In this document: positions 59,330 through 64,000 of the stretch, piece by piece | How positions within the stretch are numbered: the first letter of the stretch is position 1 | How the letters are laid out: each line of letters starts with the position of its first letter | NCBI RefSeq assembly: GCF_001590865.1 | Contig: NZ_BBUY01000009.1 | Coordinates: forward strand, 1 to 64,000 | DNA: 64,000 nucleotides | Source of the DNA: Streptomyces sp. NBRC 110611 | GTDB lineage: Bacteria > Actinomycetota > Actinomycetes > Streptomycetales > Streptomycetaceae | Direction of reading: 5' to 3' | Notes under the pieces: generated by a model | Database searches by the model: none | The model's input: only the letters and a program-made list of their open reading frames with translations | Told to the model about the DNA's origin: nothing | Made by a program: the position numbers and the translations under genes

Positions 59330-60175
59330 ATGCTCATTGCGCTGGCGCAGACGGATTGCGCGCTGGGTGAGGTGGAGGAGAACCTCAAGATCGCTCGCGA
59401 GCAGATCGAGCAGGCCGCGGCCCAGGGCGCCGACCTCGTCGTCTTCCCCGAACTGAGTCTGCACGGTTACCACTTGGGCGCACTGAAGCGCGATGAGTCG
59501 ATCGAGGCGGGCGATCCGAGGCTGCTGGAGCTCAGCACCCTCGGCCCCGACGTACTGGTCGGCTTCCATGAGCACACCAGCCTGCGCGCGTACAACACCG
59601 CGGCGCACTACGCGGCCGGATCGCTGCTGCATGCCCACCGCAAGCTCTACCTCCCCAACTACCTCGCCTGGGAGGAGCGCAAGCACGTCAGCCCTGGGCA
59701 GTCCCTGCGCGCGTACGAGCTGAGGCGGTCCAGGACGGGCGGCCGGGGCGCGACGCTGGTGTGCAACGACGCCTGGCAGCCGGTACTGCCGTGGCTGGCG
59801 GTGCAGGACGGTGCGGAGGTGCTGTTCGTGCCGACCAACAGCGCCGCGAGCCTGGACCCGGAGGCGATGGACACCGGCCTGTACTGGGACACCCTGCTCT
59901 CCTACACCGCGCGGATGCTGCAGTGCTGGGTGGTCTTCGTCAACCGGGTCGGCAATGAGCTCGGCGCGACCTTCTGGGGCGGTTCCCGGGTGGTGGACCC
60001 ACGCGGGGCGGTGGTGGCGCAGGCGCCCAAGTGGGAGCCGTCGCTGGTCACGGTGGAGATCGACCTCGCCGAGGCGCGCCGGCAGCGCCGCGCGGTGCCG
60101 CTGGTCGCCGAGGCCCGGCTGGGCCTGATCGACCGCGAGGTGCGACGGCTGATCGACGAGGGCGGCGACAGCTGA
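59330..60175 (+). CDS. Nitrilase-superfamily amidohydrolase
   Basis: A 281-residue carbon-nitrogen hydrolase. The catalytic triad is Glu41 (VVFPELSLHGY), Lys105 (HRKLYLPNYLAWEE) and Cys145 (LVCNDAWQPVLP). The family includes aliphatic amidases, N-carbamoyl amidases and nitrilases; GYHLG and the tail SLVTVEIDL fit the amidase side. Substrate unknown. No ribosome site stands out (GAGGTGGGG lies near the ATG). It converges on tatA. Confidence 0.92.
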   Translation: MLIALAQTDCALGEVEENLKIAREQIEQAAAQGADLVVFPELSLHGYHLGALKRDESIEAGDPRLLELSTLGPDVLVGFHEHTSLRAYNTAAHYAAGSLLHAHRKLYLPNYLAWEERKHVSPGQSLRAYELRRSRTGGRGATLVCNDAWQPVLPWLAVQDGAEVLFVPTNSAASLDPEAMDTGLYWDTLLSYTARMLQCWVVFVNRVGNELGATFWGGSRVVDPRGAVVAQAPKWEPSLVTVEIDLAEARRQRRAVPLVAEARLGLIDREVRRLIDEGGDS

Positions 60176-60241
60176 CACAACGGCCCCGCGCCCGGCGTTC
60201 ATGGCCCGCGCCCGCGCCCGGTGCCAGTGACGGCCCCGGTG

Positions 60242-60445
60242 TCAGTGCCCGGAGGCCGACCCCGGGCGGGGTGCCTCGGCCGACGATGACCCCTCGTCCT
60301 TGAGGGCCTTGGCCTCGGACTTGAGGATGCGCATCGAGCGGCCGAGGCCGCGCGCCATGTCGGGCAGCTTCTTGGAGCCGAAGAGCAGTACGAGGACCGC
60401 GACGATCAGGATCAGGTGCCAGGGCTCGAAGGCGTTGCGGAGCAT
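60242..60445 (-). CDS. tatA: Twin-arginine translocase subunit TatA
   Basis: A 67-residue protein: one N-terminal transmembrane helix (FEPWHLILIVAVLVLLFGSK), the FG-KKLP hinge and amphipathic helix (MARGLGRSMRILKSEAKALK), then a polar tail. It forms the pore of the Tat system exporting folded proteins. No tatB or tatC lies nearby; Streptomyces often has more than one TatA-like gene, so this may be an extra copy. Confidence 0.95.
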   Translation of the reverse strand: MLRNAFEPWHLILIVAVLVLLFGSKKLPDMARGLGRSMRILKSEAKALKDEGSSSAEAPRPGSASGH

Positions 60446-60643
60446 CGGCGCGCTCGCTTTCGTCGGGGGTGACGGCGGACGTTCTGTCCAGTATCACCCG
60501 GAGGGTCCGGACGACCGGTCCGGGGGTCGCCCCCGGGGCGGCCGGACGCGTCCGCACCAGGCCGGCCGCGAATGACAGCCGTGAGGACGGCGCGCCGGGC
60601 CGTGCAGCAGGCCACCGCCGCACGTCGCCGGGCCGCCCTCGTA

Positions 60644-60671
60644 TTGAAAATGGAAACCATTTCCGTATACT
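60644..60671 (+). promoter_or_regulatory. Zur-regulated, apparently leaderless promoter of the zinc-limitation operon
   Basis: -35 TTGAAA (60644-60649), 16-base spacer, -10 TATACT (60666-60671). The ATG of rpmG is at 60679, seven bases after the -10, so transcription should start at or next to the start codon. The perfect palindrome AAATGG-AAA-CCATTT (60648-60662) lies between the two boxes, like Zur boxes of the TGAAAATnATTTTCA type. Zinc-bound Zur would block RNA polymerase. Confidence 0.85.
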
Positions 60672-60678
60672 ACCCCGC

Positions 60679-60843
60679 ATGGCTCGCAACGAACTACGTC
60701 CGGTGATCAAGCTCCGGTCCACCGCCGGTACCGGGTTCACCTACGTCACCCGCAAGAACCGCCGGAACAACCCCGACCGCCTGGAACTCCGCAAGTACGA
60801 CCCCGTGGCCGGCCGCCACGTCACCTTCCGAGAGGAGCGCTGA
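60679..60843 (+). CDS. rpmG: Ribosomal protein L33 (zinc-free form)
   Basis: A 54-residue L33. It has MARNELRPVIKLRSTAGTGF, TYVTRKNRRNNPDRLELRKY and FREER at the end, and lacks all four zinc cysteines of the zinc-binding form, so it is the paralogue used when zinc is scarce. First gene of the unit with rpmE2, a COG0523 protein and rpsR, behind the Zur-like palindrome; probably translated from a leaderless mRNA. Confidence 0.96.
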   Translation: MARNELRPVIKLRSTAGTGFTYVTRKNRRNNPDRLELRKYDPVAGRHVTFREER

Positions 60844-60849
60844 CGCCCG

Positions 60850-61137
60850 ATGAAGCCCGGAATCCACCCCGCCTACGGGCCTGTCGTCTTCCGCGACCGG
60901 GCCGCCGACTTCGCCTTCCTCACCCGCTCCACCGCGACCAGTGACAAGACCGTCGAGTGGGAGGACGGCAACACCTACCCCGTCATCGACGTCGAGATCT
61001 CCTCCGCGAGCCACCCCTTCTACACGGGCACCGCCCGCGTGCTGGACACCGCGGGCCGCGTCGAGCGGTTCGAGCGCCGTTACGGCAAGTCCGGCCGGCC
61101 CGGTAGGCCCGGCCCGCACGGCAAGAAGGCCCACTGA
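60850..61137 (+). CDS. rpmE2: Ribosomal protein L31 type B (zinc-free form)
   Basis: A 95-residue L31B: MKPGIHPAYGPVVFRDRAA, a cysteine-free core, SSASHPFYTGTARVLDTAGR and VERFERRYGK. It replaces the zinc-binding L31 on the ribosome under zinc shortage, freeing zinc. Six bases after rpmG; GAGAGGAGCG over the rpmG stop gives the ribosome site. Its TGA overlaps the start of the next gene by one base. Confidence 0.96.
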   Translation: MKPGIHPAYGPVVFRDRAADFAFLTRSTATSDKTVEWEDGNTYPVIDVEISSASHPFYTGTARVLDTAGRVERFERRYGKSGRPGRPGPHGKKAH

Positions 61138-62285
61138 TGGAGCAGCTCCCCGTCGTGCTGGTGGGTGGTCTGCACGCGGACGCGCGGCGGACCACCGTCG
61201 AGCGGCTGCTGCACACCGTCCCCGGCAGCGTCGCCCTCCACCACGACCTCGCCTCGGCGGCGGACGGCACCGTACGGCGCACCGTCCGCGACGCCGGCGG
61301 CACGCTCGACACCGGCGAGGCGCCGCTGGTCAACGACTGCGCCTGCTGTGCGCTGCGCGAGGACCTGGTACCCGAGCTGGAGCGGCTGGCCGCCGGCCGG
61401 ACCTGCCGGCTCGCCGTCGTCGAGCTGTGGGACTCGGTCGAGCCCAAGGCGATGGCCGAGGTCGTCACCGCCTGTGGCAGCGCGAGCCTCACCCTGACCG
61501 GAGTGATCACGGCCGTCGACCCGGCCCTGTTGCTGCCCTACCTCGGCTGCGGCGACGACCTCGCCGAGGCGGGCCTCGCCGCCGCGGCCTCCGACCAGCG
61601 CACCGTCGCCGACACCTGGGCGCGGCAGCTGGAGTACGCGCCGGTGCTGGCGATCGCGACGGGCGAGGAGGAGGCCGAGCCCGCCGACCTCGCGCTGCTC
61701 GCCCAGCTCCACCCCACGGCGCGGCAGGTCCCGGCCGGCTCGGGGGAGCTGGCGGCCGCCGCGCTGGCCGGCTTCGATGTGGAGGCGGCCGCGGCCCGGC
61801 AGCACCCGGCCTGCGCGCTGCTGCCGCAGGAGGCCGACGAGGAGGGCATCGGCACGCTCGTCTGGCAGCACACCCGGCCCTTCCACCCCGAGCGGCTCTA
61901 CGCCGCCCTGGAGGACCTGACCTGCGCCGCCGCGCGCAGCCGGGGCCGGTTCTGGCTGGCCGACCGTCCGGACACCCTGCTGTCCTGGGACGCGGCAGGC
62001 GGCGCGCTGTGCGTGGAGAACGCCGGGCCGTGGCTGGCGTCGCTGCCGGACGCCGCCTGGGAGATGGTGCCGCCGATGCGCCGCGCCGCGGCCGCGCTGG
62101 ACTGGCACCCCGAGCACGGCGACCGTGCCCAGCACCTGGTGTTCACCTCGCCCGGCCTGGACCGTGAGGGGCTGTGCTCCCTGCTGGAGTCCTGCCTGCT
62201 CACCGACGCCGAGTACGCGGGCGGCCGGACGGCCTGGAAGGACCTGCCGGCCGCCTTCGACGCACTCCTCGACCCCGTCTCGTGA
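61137..62285 (+). CDS. COG0523 (CobW/ZigA-like) metallochaperone homologue with degenerate P-loop
   Basis: A 382-residue protein of the G3E P-loop family by overall layout: N-terminal strand and loop, a CxCC metal motif (Cys68-Ala-Cys70-Cys71 in LVNDCACCALRED), then a C-terminal CobW_C domain (HTRPFHPERLYAALEDL, SRGRFWLADRP). The P-loop that should read GxxGxGKT is GGLHADARRTT, without the Lys, and the VELWDSVEP and IATGEEE regions replace ExSG and NKxD. GTP hydrolysis may be lost. It probably handles zinc for an enzyme or the ribosome. Start overlaps the rpmE2 stop. Confidence 0.88.
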   Translation: MEQLPVVLVGGLHADARRTTVERLLHTVPGSVALHHDLASAADGTVRRTVRDAGGTLDTGEAPLVNDCACCALREDLVPELERLAAGRTCRLAVVELWDSVEPKAMAEVVTACGSASLTLTGVITAVDPALLLPYLGCGDDLAEAGLAAAASDQRTVADTWARQLEYAPVLAIATGEEEAEPADLALLAQLHPTARQVPAGSGELAAAALAGFDVEAAAARQHPACALLPQEADEEGIGTLVWQHTRPFHPERLYAALEDLTCAAARSRGRFWLADRPDTLLSWDAAGGALCVENAGPWLASLPDAAWEMVPPMRRAAAALDWHPEHGDRAQHLVFTSPGLDREGLCSLLESCLLTDAEYAGGRTAWKDLPAAFDALLDPVS

Positions 62286-62346
62286 CCGCGCTCCGCACCG
62301 CACCCGCCATCCGCACGTCATACGTCATGTGCCGTACCTCATACGC

Positions 62347-62380
62347 CGCATGTCATACGTCATGCGCCGTATGACATGCG
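62347..62380. promoter_or_regulatory. 13-bp perfect hairpin between the COG0523 gene and rpsR
   Basis: CGCATGTCATACG / CGTATGACATGCG with an 8-base loop, within a stretch of short direct repeats of TCATACG (62317-62405). It is rich in A/T for this genome, lacks a T-tract and could be an operator, an RNA processing site or an attenuator inside the operon. Confidence 0.55.
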
Positions 62381-62415
62381 TCGTACGCCCTGCGACATAC
62401 GCCAAAGGAAGTCCC

Positions 62416-62652
62416 ATGCCCCGACGGTCCGACTCGCGCCGGAAGCTCACGCCCCGCCCCAATCCTCTGGATGCCGCGGGTATCACCTACATCGACTACA
62501 AGGACACCGATCTGCTGCGGAAGTTCATCTCGGACCGCGGCAAGATCCGCAGCCGCCGGGTCACCCGGGTCACCGCCCAGCAGCAGCGGCAGCTGGCCCG
62601 GGCGATCAAGAACGCGCGGGAGATGGCGCTGCTTCCGTACGCGTCACGGTGA
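62416..62652 (+). CDS. rpsR: Ribosomal protein S18 (zinc-free paralogue)
   Basis: A 78-residue S18: MPRRSDSRRKLTPRPNPLDA, ITYIDYKDTDLLRKFISDRG, KIRSRRVTRVTAQQQRQLAR and MALLPYASR. It lacks the CxxC-type residues at the N-terminus found in some copies, in line with a zinc-limited set. AAAGGAAG precedes the ATG. In other Streptomyces an rpsN2 (S14) often accompanies this set; none is seen here. Confidence 0.94.
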   Translation: MPRRSDSRRKLTPRPNPLDAAGITYIDYKDTDLLRKFISDRGKIRSRRVTRVTAQQQRQLARAIKNAREMALLPYASR

Positions 62653-62906
62653 CCGCCGTCGCCGGCCGGAGGGGCGCCGCTCGCCGGCCGGCCCCCGTCG
62701 GCCCCTCCGGCCGGCGAACGGCGCATCATGGGTGGCCGGAAGACGCTCGGTTGCGGCCGATTGCCGGGGAGCATCGGGGGAAGGTGCTCGACGAGCTGTG
62801 ACCGCCTCGGCACCGACTGTCGTGCACGTGCATCTGCGCATGCATTCGCCTATGAACGCAGCTATGATCCCGGGCAGTTGACACCGTTTATCACCGGGAG
62901 ATCCCA
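62653..62906. other. Intergenic region with TGCACGTGCA motif
   Basis: Palindrome TGCACGTGCA at 62823-62832, then GCATGCATTCGCC and a possible -10 TATGAT at 62863-62868, 39 bases before the DUF397 start. No gene in the 254 bases. Confidence 0.55.
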
Positions 62907-63146
62907 GTGCCCCACGCATACAACGGCATGGCCGCAACGGATCTCCATGATGTCGCCTGGCAGAAGAGCAGGCACAGCAACTCCCAGGGTTCCTGCGTGG
63001 AGTTCGCCAAGCTGCCGGGCGGCGAGATCGCCGTCCGCAATTCACGATTCCCGGACGGTCCGGCGCTCATCTACACGCTGGCCGAGGTCGAGGCGATGCT
63101 GCTGGGGGTCAAGGACGGGGAGTTCGATCACCTCGTACGCGACTGA
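62907..63146 (+). CDS. DUF397 protein
   Basis: A 79-residue protein of DUF397, small actinobacterial proteins usually next to an XRE-type regulator and an anti-sigma-like ATPase. Signatures are VAWQKSRHSNSQGSCVEFAK and IAVRNSRFPDGPALIYTLAE. GTG 62907 follows CGGGAGA. Here the companion ATPase gene follows on the opposite strand, while no XRE/BldB-type gene is in view. Members have been tied to control of development and antibiotic production. Confidence 0.9.
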   Translation: MPHAYNGMAATDLHDVAWQKSRHSNSQGSCVEFAKLPGGEIAVRNSRFPDGPALIYTLAEVEAMLLGVKDGEFDHLVRD

Positions 63147-63159
63147 GGACGGGTGCATA

Positions 63160-63169
63160 TGCACGTGCA
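63160..63169. promoter_or_regulatory. TGCACGTGCA palindrome, copy 2
   Basis: A second copy of TGCACGTGCA, 14 bases after the DUF397 stop and preceded by TGCATA. The first is at 62823-62832, the third at 63940-63949 upstream of the ATPase gene. Confidence 0.6.
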
Positions 63170-63319
63170 TCCGGCCCGCGTCACGTAAGGCTGGCACATG
63201 CGCCTCGCGCCACTCGGTGGATCCCCGTCCGACCCGGCGTATTGATGCGCACCCCGGCGCGCAGCACGCGAGCGGGCGCCCATCACGTACGGGCGCCCGC
63301 TCGCGTGGAGGCCGAGTGG

Positions 63320-63811
63320 CTACGGCAGCCGGAAGAGCGCCCACACGATCTTCCCGTGTGCGACGCCGGACAGCGGGTGCCATCCCCAGCCGTCACTGAA
63401 CGATTCCACCAGGTACAGCCCGCGCCCTGATTCCGCCGCGGAGTCGACTTCGCCGCCGGTGGCGACGGGTGAGTCGTCGCTCGGGTCCCGTACGGCACAT
63501 ATCAGTCGCTGCGACCAGCGCATCAGATGGAGCCGGGCGGGCGGGGTGGCGTCGGCGTGCTCCGGGGCGGCGAGGATCGCGTGCCGCAGAGCATTGGTGA
63601 CGAGTTCCGAGACGACCAGGCTCACCGAGTCGAAGAGGTCGTCGTCCAGCTCCCAGCCGCGCATGGTCTCGCGCGTGAACTTCCGTGCACAGCTCACCGA
63701 TTCGTAGTGCGGGGGGAGTGTGCACGAAACGGATCCGGAGACCGTCAGCGGATCGACGGGAGGAAAGCCCTGCCACAACGGCTCGAGCATGGTCAAAACC
63801 TTGGTCCCCAT
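63320..63811 (-). CDS. Anti-sigma-like ATP-binding protein (HATPase_c, RsbW-type)
   Basis: A 163-residue protein with the Bergerat ATP fold: N box LVVSELVTNALRHA, later AVRDPSDDSP (G1) and SGRGLYLVESFSDGWG (G2). The family acts as kinase/anti-sigma factors such as RsbW and SpoIIAB, or as small regulators in Streptomyces. ATG 63811 follows AGGAG eight bases before; GTG 63820 is too near it. It faces the DUF397 gene, as in many XRE/DUF397/ATPase modules. Confidence 0.92.
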   Translation of the reverse strand: MGTKVLTMLEPLWQGFPPVDPLTVSGSVSCTLPPHYESVSCARKFTRETMRGWELDDDLFDSVSLVVSELVTNALRHAILAAPEHADATPPARLHLMRWSQRLICAVRDPSDDSPVATGGEVDSAAESGRGLYLVESFSDGWGWHPLSGVAHGKIVWALFRLP

Positions 63812-63939
63812 GCGAGGCACTCCTGGCGTTCGCGGACGTCATGGCCCTGGCCGGTCAGCCGGGCCTGGCGGATCTTTCACGAGCGTGCATGTGTGCGACA
63901 CCCATGGTTCCCAATGCGTGAGACAGATGCAAGGGCAGA

Positions 63940-63949
63940 TGCACGTGCA
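63940..63949 (-). promoter_or_regulatory. TGCACGTGCA palindrome, copy 3, upstream of the ATPase gene
   Basis: Third copy of the palindrome, about 130 bases before the ATPase start, close to further AGATGC/GCAAGGGCAGATGC sequences. The 189 bases from the ATPase start to the window end hold no gene that I can see. Confidence 0.55.
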
Positions 63950-64000
63950 CGCGCCGAGATTGCGGGAAAGTGACCGGATTTGACGGGAATTCTTTCCGGA

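Noticed and set aside
58720..59370. 216-codon frame after rodlin 3
   Set aside because: No ribosome site, composition not coding-like, begins inside a terminator hairpin.

Overview
The window is high-GC actinobacterial chromosome and almost certainly from a Streptomyces: third-position GC bias throughout, GTG and TTG starts, rare TTA (bldA-type) codons, and developmental cell-surface genes (two chaplins, three rodlins). These assignments rest on reading motifs and on family knowledge; no database search was run.

Layout. 0.1-5.2 kb: HAD hydrolase, AcuC-type deacetylase, K+-independent H+-pyrophosphatase (hppA). 5.5-9.4 kb: a lipoprotein, an N-methyltransferase-like enzyme and small membrane or secreted proteins. 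9.75-19.6 kb is a housekeeping block: topA, thymidylate kinase fused to an MFS-like membrane domain (tmk), DNA polymerase III delta' (holB), a secreted tripeptidyl-aminopeptidase-like hydrolase, and a tRNA-Thr on the minus strand. 19.9-33.1 kb is accessory: a STAND-type NTPase with a TTA codon, a glycosyltransferase-like gene whose 5' part is a 12.7-copy heptanucleotide repeat, a two-component system, a divergent MFS/LysR pair, a Het-C-like secreted protein with a TTA codon, a methyltransferase, and a thioesterase-panD operon.

33.8-46.2 kb is the most unusual part. Twelve small secreted proteins sit here, interrupted only by a three-gene operon (ATP-grasp/PLP-decarboxylase fusion, a Cys-His-Asp protein, a urea transporter). 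Eleven of the twelve are not recognised; the twelfth is a sortase-type chaplin. The unknowns fall into families: five proteins with a two-cysteine domain of fixed spacing (C-x42-C), two with C-x24-C, two with four cysteines, and two without cysteine pairs. Family members share long, near-identical upstream DNA, and most are followed by strong hairpin terminators, so they look like separately transcribed but co-regulated units. With the chaplin inside the island and rodlins 10 kb away, I infer an undescribed set of cell-surface or aerial-hypha proteins.

46.4-55.2 kb: a secreted protein, GDPD phosphodiesterase, acyltransferase, arylamine N-acetyltransferase, RidA/DeoR pair, Pol I-like polymerase and a winged-helix protein. 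55.3-58.7 kb: the rodlin/chaplin cluster. The three rodlins and the 41-kb chaplin have BldN-like promoters (about CGTAAC-N16-CGTTGA). 59.3-62.7 kb: nitrilase, tatA, and a zinc-limitation operon (rpmG, rpmE2, COG0523 protein, rpsR) behind a Zur-like palindrome and an apparently leaderless promoter. 62.9-63.8 kb: a DUF397 protein and an anti-sigma-like ATPase, flanked by three copies of TGCACGTGCA.
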